Assembly (NCBI GenBank): GCA_913057905.1
Contig: CAJXPB010000003.1
Location: 338,792-402,791 of the forward strand
Origin: an uncultured Pseudomonadota bacterium
Lineage (GTDB): Bacteria; Myxococcota_A; Bradymonadia; Bradymonadales; Bradymonadaceae
Direction: 5' to 3'
Length of the DNA: 64,000 bases
Numbering within the stretch: the first letter of the stretch is position 1; each line of letters begins with the position of its first letter. Of this stretch, positions 7,621 to 16,211 are shown piece by piece. The position numbers were made by a program, and so were the translations under genes. The notes under the pieces are model-generated. The model was not told where the DNA came from. It saw only the letters and a list, made by a program, of their open reading frames with translations, and did not search any database.

Positions 7621-8538
7621 CTAATTGGAGATGCAGTAGATCCCGTGGGTTTCGGTGCAGGCGCGCAGTCGGTTGTCCGACGCCGCTGTAAGCCAGTTGC
7701 TCAGCGAGGAGGGCACACCGACGATACCTTCGAGCTCGAAGTCGAAGATGTTCTCGGATTCTGTCGCCGTCCAGTCGGCACAGGTGGTGCCGTCGTCGCT
7801 GGGGCTGTTGCCATCGGGGCGGCTGCCCGTCCACATGCGCACGTTCGCGCCAAAGGTGTTGCCGTTCACGTCGGTGATCGGCGCATTCAACGTTTGGCGG
7901 TCGAATAACGACGAGTTGGAGCCGACCACCGCCCGCGAATTCAGGTTGAAGACCGCCTCGTCGTCGTCGCCGACGCGGTCTTTGACCGAATCATCTCGAT
8001 TGCCAACTATCGCCGTCCAGCCGACGTTTCCGTCGAGCCCCGACACCTGGGCGGCCGCACCCCGACAGGCTTCGTTGGCCGCCTGGAAGGCCTGACTGGC
8101 ATTGCTGGCGAACTGGCCATTCGAGAACTCTCTGATCCCAAAGATGATCCGCCCGCACCGATTCGCCTGCATGCAGTCGGTGTCCGCGCAGTCGGTCAGC
8201 CCGTCGCGGTCGCCGTCGACGTTGTCCGAACAATTCTGCTCGTTCTCTGGCGTCACGTCGGGTTCGGCGTCCTCCCGGACGTCCATCGCGTCTGAGGTAT
8301 CGGCGACATCGGTCGCATCCCCGCCGTTGCCCATGTCTTCCCGCACGTCGCCCACGTCTCGGCCCATGTCCGCCACATCCCCGCCGACATCCTCGACGTC
8401 CATGACGTCCATCGACTCATCGACGTCCTGCCCGCCGTTCTCCGACACCGGCGCGGCGGCCTGATACAGACACCCGGACGCCCCGAGCGCCATGGCGCCC
8501 ACGAGCGACACAACTCCAATCAAACGCATACGACTCAT
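7621..8538 (-). CDS. Lipoprotein with Asp-Val linker, MopE-type motif and DUF1554-like domain
   Basis: A 305-residue paralogue of the product of 6632-7381. The lipobox GASGC (Cys23) is followed by a long acidic linker made of DV, DVM and DVED repeats (about residues 35-95). A Cys/Asp motif CSDNVDGDRDGLTDC follows, then the DUF1554-like domain (IIFGIREFSNG..., GWTAIVGN, MWTGSRPDGN, CADWT, GIYCISN). The linker probably spaces the domain from the outer membrane. ATG 8538 is chosen because it gives a compact signal peptide; a further in-frame start at 8574 adds a non-signal-like extension. The two DUF1554-like genes are tandem and separated by a 108-bp repeat. Confidence 0.8.
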   Translation of the reverse strand: MSRMRLIGVVSLVGAMALGASGCLYQAAAPVSENGGQDVDESMDVMDVEDVGGDVADMGRDVGDVREDMGNGGDATDVADTSDAMDVREDAEPDVTPENEQNCSDNVDGDRDGLTDCADTDCMQANRCGRIIFGIREFSNGQFASNASQAFQAANEACRGAAAQVSGLDGNVGWTAIVGNRDDSVKDRVGDDDEAVFNLNSRAVVGSNSSLFDRQTLNAPITDVNGNTFGANVRMWTGSRPDGNSPSDDGTTCADWTATESENIFDFELEGIVGVPSSLSNWLTAASDNRLRACTETHGIYCISN

Positions 8539-8674
8539 GACAAAACCCGATACAACGAGGTGAGGTTCACCCAAACGCCCAACGGATTAGACTATCTGAT
8601 ACGCAGTGCGGATCAAGTTTGGGGTGCGGTCTAGAGCCGGCCGCAGATGGGTGACGTCGACGAACGTCGTCAAT

Positions 8675-8703
8675 TTGACGTCCAGTTCAAGATACCGTTA
8701 AAT
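8675..8703 (+). promoter_or_regulatory. Candidate promoter of the lipoprotein gene at 8820
   Basis: TTGACG at 8675-8680 and TTAAAT at 8698-8703 are 17 bases apart. The AATTTGACG context matches the promoter at 5796, and the downstream GCATCCA...GTCGT sequence is also shared. Confidence 0.55.
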
Positions 8704-8733
8704 AGTGGTCGCATCCACAATTTTGTCGTCTAC

Positions 8734-8787
8734 GGTGGGTACATGTGCCCTCGGGGATGCGGGCCGATTAATGTCGAAAGACCCGCC
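8734..8787 (+). promoter_or_regulatory. Conserved 54-nt structured leader (copy 2)
   Basis: The boundaries GGTGGG and CCCGCC are complementary with one G-U pair. The element carries GGGATGCGGGCCG and an inner hairpin CGAT/GTCG. Length and spacing match copy 1 at 5855-5908 exactly. The start codon follows 32 bases downstream. Confidence 0.5.
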
Positions 8788-8819
8788 ACTCGTTTACTTC
8801 GTACCTACGAGGTGAAGCT

Positions 8820-9218
8820 GTGAAGTTGCATTCTTCGAAATCTGTTCTGTTCACGTTCGCCGCCATTCTACTGACCTTCGGACTGGCAGCCTGTGGTGGC
8901 TCCGATGGAAACGGCAATGGCAACGGCAACAACAACGGTGGACTGACGCAGGCTGACTTTGCGGACTACTGTTCGGAGATCAAATCCTGCGTGGGCGATC
9001 AGTCCTTCAACATGCAGTACGACTCCGTCGAGGACTGCGCGAGTACCCAAACTAACTCGTTTGAGGGATTCGACGGCGCGTGCGGCACGGCTGCCCAAGG
9101 CTACTACGAGTGCTTCATCCAGAACTTCGAGTGCACGCAGGGAGCCCCGCAGCCGGATCCGTCGGCGTGCCAGGAAGAAATCACCGAGTTTTCGATGGAA
9201 TGCGGCAGCGGCCTATAA
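8820..9218 (+). CDS. 8-cysteine secreted lipoprotein, single-module
   Basis: A 132-residue paralogue of the product of the gene at 5938. The lipobox LAAC places Cys25 as the lipidated residue and is followed by a GNGNGN low-complexity linker. One eight-cysteine module follows (YCSEIKSCVGDQSF ... YYECFIQNFEC ... ACQEEITEFSMEC). The start is GTG at 8820, preceded by ACGAGGTGA. The gene shares its promoter context and the 54-nt leader with the gene at 5938, and it has its own intrinsic terminator. The two therefore look like a duplicated regulatory and coding unit. Function is unknown. Confidence 0.85.
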   Translation: MKLHSSKSVLFTFAAILLTFGLAACGGSDGNGNGNGNNNGGLTQADFADYCSEIKSCVGDQSFNMQYDSVEDCASTQTNSFEGFDGACGTAAQGYYECFIQNFECTQGAPQPDPSACQEEITEFSMECGSGL

Positions 9219-9250
9219 CGGCCACCGCTCCCGGTTGAGCAATCGTCAAC

Positions 9251-9296
9251 CCAAAGCCCCCGAAGACCCACCGCGGTCCTCGGGGGCTTTTGGTTT
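9251..9296 (+). terminator. Intrinsic terminator
   Basis: CCAAAGCCCCCGA pairs with TCGGGGGCTTTTGG, closing a loop of about 18 bases, about 30 bases after the lipoprotein stop codon. It is nearly the same hairpin as the terminator at 6349. Confidence 0.9.
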
Positions 9297-9453
9297 CACC
9301 TACCTTCACTGCCACTCGAGATACACCCGCTCTGGCGTCGGCGGAGGAGTGCAACGATTTGTACAGCGACTTTTTGACCGCACCGTCTCAAACGCCTAAG
9401 GTCGTAGAGGATCGACGACATTCGCGCACAATATTATCGACAGAGGGAATTTG

Positions 9454-10107
9454 ATGTACTCCGCTGAATCTACGAACGATAGTCGCCGTGCAATTCGACG
9501 CCTCATCGCCGTGGCGTGCGGCTGTGTCATGGTCGCCTCCCTGGCGGCCTGCGGCGGCAGCACCGAAGAACCAACCAGCTCCTATCAGACGATCTGCGAG
9601 GTCCAACAAGAGTGCCTGGACGATCAATTCGACCGCACCCATGGCACCGTCGACGGGTGCGCGGCGACGTTGAAGGCCAACGCCGAGATCTCGACCAAGA
9701 GCGGTGAGTGTCTGCAGAAGACCGAGGCTGTCTTCGAATGCCGGGCTGAAAACGCCCGATGCCAGAACAACCAGGTCTCCTACGGCAGTGGGTGTTCGGC
9801 CGAGGTCACCGCCCAGACGAAGGCGTGCCGCGGCGAGGTCGCCGACCGAGATGATCTCCGGCGCCTGTGCGAGAACCTCAAGTCCTGCATCGGCGAGTCG
9901 GAATTCAGTGATGATTACGTCAGTATGGAGATGTGCATCGGCGACTTTGAATTTCAAATTCAAGAAGCCAGCGGATCCAACTGCAAGGAATTGGCGAGTG
10001 ACTACTTCTACTGCCTAGACGACAATTTGCAGTGCAACCAGGGGACCCCCGATGCCGACTGCCAAGATGAAATCGATGCGTTCCAAATGCAGTGCGGTTC
10101 TTCGTAA
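9454..10107 (+). CDS. 8-cysteine secreted lipoprotein, double-module
   Basis: A 217-residue protein. An RRAIRR basic segment and a hydrophobic stretch lead to the lipobox LAAC (Cys33). Two consecutive modules follow. The first is ICEVQQECLDDQFDR ... VFECRAENARC ... ACRG. The second is LCENLKSCIGESEF ... YFYCLDDNLQC ... MQC. Each matches the single module of the genes at 5938 and 8820. ATG 9454 is preferred over TTG 9451 because GAGGGA lies at the right distance. It converges with the RCC1 gene and only three bases separate the two stops, so transcripts may interfere. Confidence 0.85.
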   Translation: MYSAESTNDSRRAIRRLIAVACGCVMVASLAACGGSTEEPTSSYQTICEVQQECLDDQFDRTHGTVDGCAATLKANAEISTKSGECLQKTEAVFECRAENARCQNNQVSYGSGCSAEVTAQTKACRGEVADRDDLRRLCENLKSCIGESEFSDDYVSMEMCIGDFEFQIQEASGSNCKELASDYFYCLDDNLQCNQGTPDADCQDEIDAFQMQCGSS

Positions 10108-10110
10108 GCC

Positions 10111-11532
10111 TCACGGCTCCGGCCACTCCGGATACACCCGCTGTGGCTCGGCGGTCGACTGCTGCCCAACGAGTATGTCGCCCAATTGCCCGGAGCTCGA
10201 CGCTCCCTGGCAGAAGGCGCGGCCGTCGCCGTCCGCCCAGCAGGTGAACCGATCGCCGGGCGCCACGTCGTTGGGCTCGGCCAGGTCGTGGAGCAGCACG
10301 GGGTTGCGATAGAGTCTCGACTGGTCGTCGAAGGCGAGTTGTTCGTTGTCTCCCCAGCAGACGATGCGCCCGGAGGCGCGCTCGGCGCAGACGTGAAACA
10401 GCGCATGCCACAGCCGCTGGGCGTCACCCACACCCGGGTACTCGACAGCGGCGTACTGGATGTCGGTTAGATCCAGCGAACCGAAGTGCCCCTGCGTGCC
10501 GTCGCCCCAGCACCAGACCGAGCCGCCCTGGCGGATGGCGCACGTCGAGTTTTGTCCCGCCGCCAGACTGCCCGCCACGAAATCTCTGATTTCGGTGTCA
10601 TTGGACTTCTGGCGGACACTTTCGATGGGCGAGGACCGCTGGATATTCGTTCGGCCGTTGCCCTGTTGGCCCATCTCGCCGTCGCCCCAGCACATGATGG
10701 TGTGGCCGCTCTGCCCGACCGACGGTTTCATCGCGCAGTTGTGTTGGAGGCCGCTCGCCACGTCGGTGTAGCCCCGGATGGCGGTGCCACTCTGCAGGAC
10801 CTCCGTGGGCACACGCATCTGGTTGCCGAAGGGGGCGCCGATTTGATAGCGATCGTTGTTCCCCCAACACAGCAGCCGGCTGGGCTCGTCGCTTGTGACC
10901 GCGCAGGTGTGGAGTCCGTTGGCCGAGATGGCGGCCGCGTTGGTCAACCCGGCGACCTGCACGGGAAACGGCGAGTTCACGAACGAATCGTCGCCGAGCT
11001 GCCCCTCCTCGTTTCTGCCCCAGCAGTAGACGCTTCCATCGGAGCCCAGGGCGCAGGAGTGTCGCAGGCCGACGGCCACGTCGACCATCGACTCGAGCCC
11101 CTCGACGACCGTCGGCGGAGCGGGCTTGGTAACCGACTCGCCGTTGCCGATCTGCGCCTCGCCATTCCAACCCCAGCAGACGACATCGCCGGACTGAAGC
11201 ACTCCGCATGCGTGCAATCGGCCGGCATCGAGTTGCGTGAACGAGCACGCCGCCTCGCCGTCGCAATCCTCATCGCGGCAATCGACGTCCATGTCCTCGT
11301 CGTTGTCGACGCCGTCGTCACAGACCTCCGAGGAGATGTCGACGTCGTTCTCGACATCGCTTTGGACATCGCCGCCGACGTCGCTCTCCACGTCGCCCGC
11401 GTCGAGCTCGGCTACATCACCGGCGGCGTCCTGGCCGTCACCCGGCGTGCCATCGCCGTCACTGCAAGCACTGCTGACCAGTAGAAACATCGCAACGCCG
11501 ACCAATCTCCAATCCAAGTACTTCGTACCCAT
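10111..11532 (-). CDS. RCC1-type propeller lipoprotein with MopE motif
   Basis: A 473-residue protein. The lipobox VSSAC places Cys23 as the lipidated residue. An acidic linker (DGQDAAGDVAELDAGDVESD) follows, then the Cys/Asp motif CDDGVDNDEDMDVDC and a domain of about seven repeats. Each repeat has a cysteine followed by a CWG motif, for example CALGSDGSVYCWGRNEEGQL and CAIRQGGSVWCWGDGTQG, which is the regulator-of-chromosome-condensation (RCC1) beta-propeller pattern. It is probably displayed on the cell surface. ATG 11532 with GGAG seven bases upstream gives a proper signal peptide; the longer open frame to 11580 does not. Close paralogues are at 14712 and 19628. The paired cysteines per blade suggest disulfide stabilisation. 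Confidence 0.88.
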   Translation of the reverse strand: MGTKYLDWRLVGVAMFLLVSSACSDGDGTPGDGQDAAGDVAELDAGDVESDVGGDVQSDVENDVDISSEVCDDGVDNDEDMDVDCRDEDCDGEAACSFTQLDAGRLHACGVLQSGDVVCWGWNGEAQIGNGESVTKPAPPTVVEGLESMVDVAVGLRHSCALGSDGSVYCWGRNEEGQLGDDSFVNSPFPVQVAGLTNAAAISANGLHTCAVTSDEPSRLLCWGNNDRYQIGAPFGNQMRVPTEVLQSGTAIRGYTDVASGLQHNCAMKPSVGQSGHTIMCWGDGEMGQQGNGRTNIQRSSPIESVRQKSNDTEIRDFVAGSLAAGQNSTCAIRQGGSVWCWGDGTQGHFGSLDLTDIQYAAVEYPGVGDAQRLWHALFHVCAERASGRIVCWGDNEQLAFDDQSRLYRNPVLLHDLAEPNDVAPGDRFTCWADGDGRAFCQGASSSGQLGDILVGQQSTAEPQRVYPEWPEP

Positions 11533-11787
11533 CGACCGACTCCACTGCCAAGAAAGAAAATCGCGCCGCAAAAGCCGCAACGCGACGGGAATAGGGGGAA
11601 GTTAGGCACGGTGTAGGTGCGAGCGAGCCAGTTTCTTCCGGCCTCATCCGCCAGAAAGTCGATGAGGGAAGCATGCGAGGAGAATGAGCCGCATTGTCCC
11701 AGTAACTTGACCCATCGGATGGCGATTTTTAGCCTCGCGTTCGACCGCGAAGATCATGAGTTTTGGGACTGATTTGCGAGGCACGAC

Positions 11788-12426
11788 ATGAAATCGCTTG
11801 CTGGGACAATACTCGGCGCCCTGGGCGCACTGTTTTTGGTCACATCGTCGATGGCATGTGGCGGTGAGAATGGGGAAGACCCCAATTCATCCAGCGCCTT
11901 TCAGGAAATCTGCCAAGTCCAGGCAAGCTGTTTGGACGACCAGTTCGACAAACAATACGGCACGGTCAACGGGTGCGCCGAGGCGCTGAAGGCCAACGCC
12001 GACCTCTCGAACAAGAGCGGCGAGTGCCTGCGAGCGACTCGGAAGACCTTCGAATGCCAGGCCGACAACGTCCAATGCATGAACAATGAAATCGCCTACG
12101 ATGACGCCTGCGAAGCAGAGGCCGAGGCCCAAGCCACGGCCTGCAGCGACTACGACTTTGCAACGGCCGAAGACTACCGCGAATACTGTAACTTTTTGCG
12201 AGACTGCCTGGGCGAGTCGACGTTTGGGCAGGCCTTCGACGACATCGACGCCTGCGTCACTCAGTACGAAAACGACTTCGCAGCCCTAAGCCTCGAGTGC
12301 AAGAAGCTGGGGAGCGACATGGTGAAATGCGACAATGAGCACCAGGAGTGTCAGAACGGTCAAATCGTGCAGGCCCAGGAGTGCTCGGAGGAATACAGCG
12401 CGTTCGAATCGCAATGCGGCGGATAA
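11788..12426 (+). CDS. 8-cysteine secreted lipoprotein, double-module
   Basis: A 212-residue protein. A hydrophobic signal segment leads to the lipobox SMAC (Cys24), then a short acidic linker and two eight-cysteine modules. The first starts ICQVQASCLDDQFDK and the second YCNFLRDCLGESTF. It is most similar to the gene at 9454: the first modules share CLDDQFD, GTVxGCA and KANA. It is transcribed divergently from the RCC1 gene ending at 11532. The 255-base gap should hold both promoters, and a weak TTGACC/TAGCCT pair near 11708-11737 is possible. Function is unknown. Confidence 0.85.
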   Translation: MKSLAGTILGALGALFLVTSSMACGGENGEDPNSSSAFQEICQVQASCLDDQFDKQYGTVNGCAEALKANADLSNKSGECLRATRKTFECQADNVQCMNNEIAYDDACEAEAEAQATACSDYDFATAEDYREYCNFLRDCLGESTFGQAFDDIDACVTQYENDFAALSLECKKLGSDMVKCDNEHQECQNGQIVQAQECSEEYSAFESQCGG

Positions 12427-12514
12427 GGCCTGGCTGATTCCTACTCATTGCCACTCTCGGCCGTCTTGCCCGATGTCACGACGCCCACAGCATGCAGTGC
12501 AGCAACAACTTATT

Positions 12515-12563
12515 GCACTACACCGCTATAGTGGTACGGTGCTAAAGTGGTACACCGCTAGAA
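12515..12563 (+). promoter_or_regulatory. Candidate operator upstream of the ATPase gene
   Basis: GTGGTAC occurs at 12532 and again at 12548. Inverted relatives (ACACCGCTA) occur on both sides, and ACCGCTATAGTGGT is nearly palindromic. Such clustered repeats right before a start codon often mark an autoregulated promoter. Confidence 0.4.
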
Positions 12564-12588
12564 GGTTTAAGCAGCGGAGGCGCGAATC

Positions 12589-14040
12589 GTGGCTGAACTG
12601 GTCGACAGGGAACGGGAACTTCGGGAGCTTCGAGACCTCGTCAAAGAGAGCGGCCCGAAGTTGGGGCTCATCTATGGAAGGCGACGCGTCGGAAAGACCT
12701 ACCTTCTTAGTCACACGTGGGCAGACGCCGACACGCGCGTCTTCTACTTTCTTGCGACCGACACGACCCCGGAATTCAATCGTCGGGCGCTGCTTGAGGA
12801 ACTCCGAAGGTGGTCGGACCGTGAGATCATCGAGGAGGATTACCCAACCTGGCGCGCCGTCTTTCGGTTGCTCGCGGAACTCGCCGCCGATGAGCCCATC
12901 ATCGTAGTGCTCGATGAGTTCCAGTTTTTGACGGGAACGGAGAATTCGGTGCCATCCCAGCTCAACGCTGTGTGGGACCGTTTGGAAGACGTTGAGGTCA
13001 AGATGGTCTTGAGCGGCTCCGAAGTCGGGACGATGGAAGACCTAAAGTCGCGGGATGCGGCGTTGTTCGGTCGGTTCGACTGGGCCGCCCGCCTCCGGCC
13101 ATTTGACTACTTTGATGCAGCTCAAATGGTCCCCGAATACGACCGCCGTCGAGCCATACACACCTATGCCATCTTTGGGGGCATGCCGAGTTTCCTGGAC
13201 ACCATCGACGACTCACGCCCCTTGGCAGACAACGTCATCCGGCGAGTTCTGTCTCCCCGCGGGGCCGTACACCTCCAACTCGACACCGTCATCGACCAGG
13301 AAAAGGGCATCCGCAAGCCCGGAGACCATCGGGCCGTGCTCGGGGCCCTGGCAGATGGCGATCATGCGGTCGGTGACATCACGAGCAGCGTTGGGTTGAG
13401 CAAGGATAGCGTCCGTCGCATCCTCACCACCTTGCAGGACCTGCAACTCGTCAGACGAGACGACAACTTCGACGCCGGCAGGACCACGCCGGCCCGCTAC
13501 ATCATCGCCGACAATGCCGTCCGATTCTGGCATCGTTTCGTGCAGTCGAACCTGTCGCATCTCGCACGAGATGGCGGCGAGGCCGTCTGGAAAGACACCA
13601 TTGAACCCGAACTGAACACCTACACAGGCAAGGTCTTCGAGCAGGTCGTCGCCCAGGGCTTCGACCGCATGCACGAGAGCCTCGGTCTCGCGTCAGCCAG
13701 CCGCTGGCACCGATGGGAGGGAAAAGACAGGGGCGGCAATCAGATCGAAATCGACATCATCGCCGAACTCAGTTCGGGAAAACTGCTGACCGGCGAAGTG
13801 AAATGGTCCTCCTCGCCGGTAGACGTGTCGCTGCACACCGACCTCCAGCAAGACCTCGCCGCCCTGGGAAACTCCGGCCGTGGTTGGGCTCGCGACGCGC
13901 TCGACCCCGACGGCGCTGCCGGCCATCTGTACGTGTCCGCCGCCGGATTTACCGACGCATTCCGGTCCCTTGCCGACACGTCTGCGGGTCTACCCATCTA
14001 CCTGCTGGATCTCGACGACCTGTTTGAGCTCGCCGACTGA
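12589..14040 (+). CDS. AAA-type ATPase with DUF234-like C-terminus
   Basis: A 483-residue protein of the archaeal-type ATPase group (ATPase_2 plus DUF234). It opens with VDRERELREL, has Walker A GRRRVGKT at about residues 31-38 and Walker B VVLDEFQF near residue 107. A winged-helix region follows (residues 255-310, SSVGLSKDSVRRILTTLQDL). The C-terminal part carries EIDIIAEL...GEVKWS, a PD-(D/E)xK-like nuclease core. The start is GTG with GGAGG eight bases upstream. In other genomes such proteins are orphan, mobile or toxin-antitoxin-like genes of uncertain role. It interrupts the lipoprotein region and has its own candidate operator. Confidence 0.85.
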   Translation: MAELVDRERELRELRDLVKESGPKLGLIYGRRRVGKTYLLSHTWADADTRVFYFLATDTTPEFNRRALLEELRRWSDREIIEEDYPTWRAVFRLLAELAADEPIIVVLDEFQFLTGTENSVPSQLNAVWDRLEDVEVKMVLSGSEVGTMEDLKSRDAALFGRFDWAARLRPFDYFDAAQMVPEYDRRRAIHTYAIFGGMPSFLDTIDDSRPLADNVIRRVLSPRGAVHLQLDTVIDQEKGIRKPGDHRAVLGALADGDHAVGDITSSVGLSKDSVRRILTTLQDLQLVRRDDNFDAGRTTPARYIIADNAVRFWHRFVQSNLSHLARDGGEAVWKDTIEPELNTYTGKVFEQVVAQGFDRMHESLGLASASRWHRWEGKDRGGNQIEIDIIAELSSGKLLTGEVKWSSSPVDVSLHTDLQQDLAALGNSGRGWARDALDPDGAAGHLYVSAAGFTDAFRSLADTSAGLPIYLLDLDDLFELAD

Positions 14041-14122
14041 CGCATCGGCGCACGGTGGTCGCGTCTGCACCCTGCATGGCGTGTTCGGGGAACAGAAGAT
14101 GAACACGGCGAGGTGACGTAGA

Positions 14123-14428
14123 TCACGCTGCCGGCTCGCCAGATGTCACAACACCTTCAGCGACCACCGAGTTTCCCTGGAGCAACTGGAAACGAGTATT
14201 CGGTTTGAGCAGTTCTCTAGGCGCTTCATCGGCTAGGAAGTCGACAAGCGCTGGAACATCCTCGCCGGCGGTCGGCTCTGCGAGAAATTCCACGAGCAAA
14301 GTCCAGTTGGAGACGCCTTCGATCTTCACGGGCGCCGCGAGGTGGGACTCCGGCAGGTTTTTCATACCTCCCTCTTCAGGGCCGAGGAATTTGATCCGTG
14401 CCCAGTAATCGGGATCTAGACGTGTCAT
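14123..14428 (-). CDS. Small protein resembling EF-Tu domain 3
   Basis: A 101-residue protein with no signal peptide. The sequence begins ...WARIKFLGPEEGGMKNLPES, includes TLLVEFLAEPTAGEDV, and ends FQLLQGNSVVAEGVV. This follows the beta-barrel pattern of EF-Tu domain 3 (xxIRFLxxEEGGRxxP ... FxLREGxRTVGxGVV) without any GTPase domain. Stand-alone versions are known as uncharacterised proteins. ATG 14428 with GAGGAAG upstream is chosen; the longer frame to 14695 runs through a repeat. It converges with the ATPase gene. The role is unknown. Confidence 0.7.
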   Translation of the reverse strand: MTRLDPDYWARIKFLGPEEGGMKNLPESHLAAPVKIEGVSNWTLLVEFLAEPTAGEDVPALVDFLADEAPRELLKPNTRFQLLQGNSVVAEGVVTSGEPAA

Positions 14429-14520
14429 CGCGTCTTCCTCGACGGAAATTTCACGAACATGGAGCAAAGATAGCCGATCTGCTCCCCGCATCAAGAATGG
14501 AAGTGAGGAAGGCGGCGGCC

Positions 14521-14580
14521 GCACGGTGGTCGGCACCGTTCGACGACCGTCTGGACCGAATCCGAATGAACGACTCGACA
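14521..14580. repeat. Half of a type B repeat next to a type A copy
   Basis: The stretch ACGGTGGTCGGCACCGTTCG and the following GACCGTCTGGACCGA match the left half of the type B element at 21033. A similar fused half element precedes the type A copy at 19524 (from about 19470, GACCGTCTGGACCGAATCCG). This suggests modular evolution of the repeat. Confidence 0.6.
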
Positions 14581-14591
14581 GTAGCCAGCAA

Positions 14592-14699
14592 GTGAGTGCG
14601 AGACCGGGGGTTCTTTCGAGCGCCGTCTGGACTGAAGCGAGGCGCAAGCCGAGCGGAGGAAAGCAGGCGTCGAGAATGAGCCCCCGGCGACGCACTCAC
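14592..14699. repeat. 108-bp stem-loop repeat, type A (copy 3)
   Basis: The terminal arms are GTGAGTGCG and CGCACTCAC. Both strands of the helix differ from copy 1 (GTGGGCGCG/CGCGCCCAC) in a compensatory way. The inner arm CCGGGGGTTCTTTCGAG faces CGAGAATGAGCCCCCGG, and the core is conserved. The element lies about 12 bases from the stop codon of the RCC1 gene at 14712. Confidence 0.85.
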
Positions 14700-14711
14700 G
14701 ATATCCAGCAC

Positions 14712-16040
14712 TTACGGCTCCGACCACTCGGGATACACTCGCTGGGGCTCGGACGTCGCCTGAGTGATCGACGGGGTGCCGAGCTGGCCGGAGTCCGACG
14801 CTCCCTGGCAGAAGGCGCGGCCTTTGCTGTCGGCCCAGCAGGTGAATCGGTCACCGGGCGCCACGTCGTTGGGCTCGACCACATCGTGGAGCAGGACGGG
14901 GTTGAAGTGGACCTTCGATTCGTCGTCGAAGGCGAGTTGTCCGTTGTCGCCCCAGCAGGTGACGCGCCCGGAGGCCCGCTCGGCGCAGACGTGAAACATG
15001 GCGTGCCACAGTCGCTCGGCGTCGCCCAGACCCGGGTACTCCACGGCGGCAAACTGGCTCTCGGAGAGGGCATCGGAGCCGAAGTGGCCCTGCGAGCCGT
15101 CGCCCCAGCACCAGACCGAGCCACCCTCTCGGATGGCGCACGTCGAATTCTGCCCGGCTGCGAGACTTCCTTCCACGAAGTTTCTAATCGCATTTCCGTT
15201 GGACTTCTGACGTACCACACGCACTGCGACCGATTGCTCGTACCGCTCGTCGGCCATGCCCTGCTGGCCGCTGCGGTTGTCGCCCCAGCACATGACGTTA
15301 TAGCCAGTCTGGCGGCTATTCGGCATCATGGCGCAGTTGTGCTTAATGCCGCTGACCACGCCGGTGGCATCCACCACATGACGACCTAACGACTTAACCT
15401 CCTTCGGAACCCTCGTCTCCTCGTCCTTCCCCACGCCCACCTGTTTTCGGTCGTTTGCGCCCCAGCAGTGCACGCGACTGAAGTCCTCGTCGTTGGTAAC
15501 CGCACAGGTGTGGAGTCCGTTGGCCGACAGGTCGGTCGCGGTCGTCACGCCCGAGACCTCGACCGGAAATGGGGAGTTCGCGAAGGAATCGTCGCCGAGC
15601 TGACCGTCGTCGTTGTTGCCCCAGCAATGCACGTTCCCGTCGGAACCGAGGGCGCACGAATGCCGCAACCCAACGGCCACGTCGGTGATGTCGTCGAGCC
15701 CGTCGACCACCGTCGGTGCCACCGCTTCCGACGCCGTTTCGCCGTTTCCTATCTGCCCCTCGCCGTTGAACCCCCAACACACCACGTTCCCGGACCCGAG
15801 CACGCCGCATGCGTGCGACCGACCGGCGGCCAGTTCCGTGAATGAGCATGCCGCAGCACCGTCGCAATCGTCGTCGCGGCAATCGACTTGCGTGTCGTCG
15901 TCGTTGTCGACACCGTCGTCACACACTTCACCGCCGGCGCCGCCGCCCCCGGGCCCGCCGCTTCTCACATCTCCATTGCAACCGAATAACAGGCACATCG
16001 CAGCACCGACCGCCAACCAACGCCAAGGCTTCATACCCAT
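14712..16040 (-). CDS. RCC1-type propeller lipoprotein with MopE motif
   Basis: A 442-residue protein. The lipobox LLFGC places Cys21 as the lipidated residue, with a glycine-rich linker in place of the acidic one seen at 10111. The Cys/Asp motif CDDGVDNDDDTQVDC follows, then about seven RCC1-type repeats with CWG (for example CALGSDGNVHCWGNNDDGQL). It is very close to 19628-20944, including the C-terminal QATSEPQRVYPEWSEP. ATG 16040 has AAGGAG nine bases upstream. It is divergent from the methyltransferase gene at 16212. A surface location is predicted and a binding partner is unknown. Confidence 0.88.
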   Translation of the reverse strand: MGMKPWRWLAVGAAMCLLFGCNGDVRSGGPGGGGAGGEVCDDGVDNDDDTQVDCRDDDCDGAAACSFTELAAGRSHACGVLGSGNVVCWGFNGEGQIGNGETASEAVAPTVVDGLDDITDVAVGLRHSCALGSDGNVHCWGNNDDGQLGDDSFANSPFPVEVSGVTTATDLSANGLHTCAVTNDEDFSRVHCWGANDRKQVGVGKDEETRVPKEVKSLGRHVVDATGVVSGIKHNCAMMPNSRQTGYNVMCWGDNRSGQQGMADERYEQSVAVRVVRQKSNGNAIRNFVEGSLAAGQNSTCAIREGGSVWCWGDGSQGHFGSDALSESQFAAVEYPGLGDAERLWHAMFHVCAERASGRVTCWGDNGQLAFDDESKVHFNPVLLHDVVEPNDVAPGDRFTCWADSKGRAFCQGASDSGQLGTPSITQATSEPQRVYPEWSEP

Positions 16041-16211
16041 GGACTTGCTCCTTCAACCGCGCTGAAAGTGTGAGCGGGAGCTTAGGTGACTCAGGAGGCG
16101 AAAACCAGCGTCGGGGAGGTAGAGCGAAGGCCGGATCCGGTATCTTTACGTGATCGGACGGTAGTCTATGCTCTCCGATGCGGCGACGTCCTCAAAAGAA
16201 AGGACCAGAGG

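Noticed and set aside
10486..11484. Plus-strand frame of 332 codons inside the RCC1 gene
   Set aside because: It is antisense to the repeated CWG blades, which gives repetitive sequence without a fold signal.
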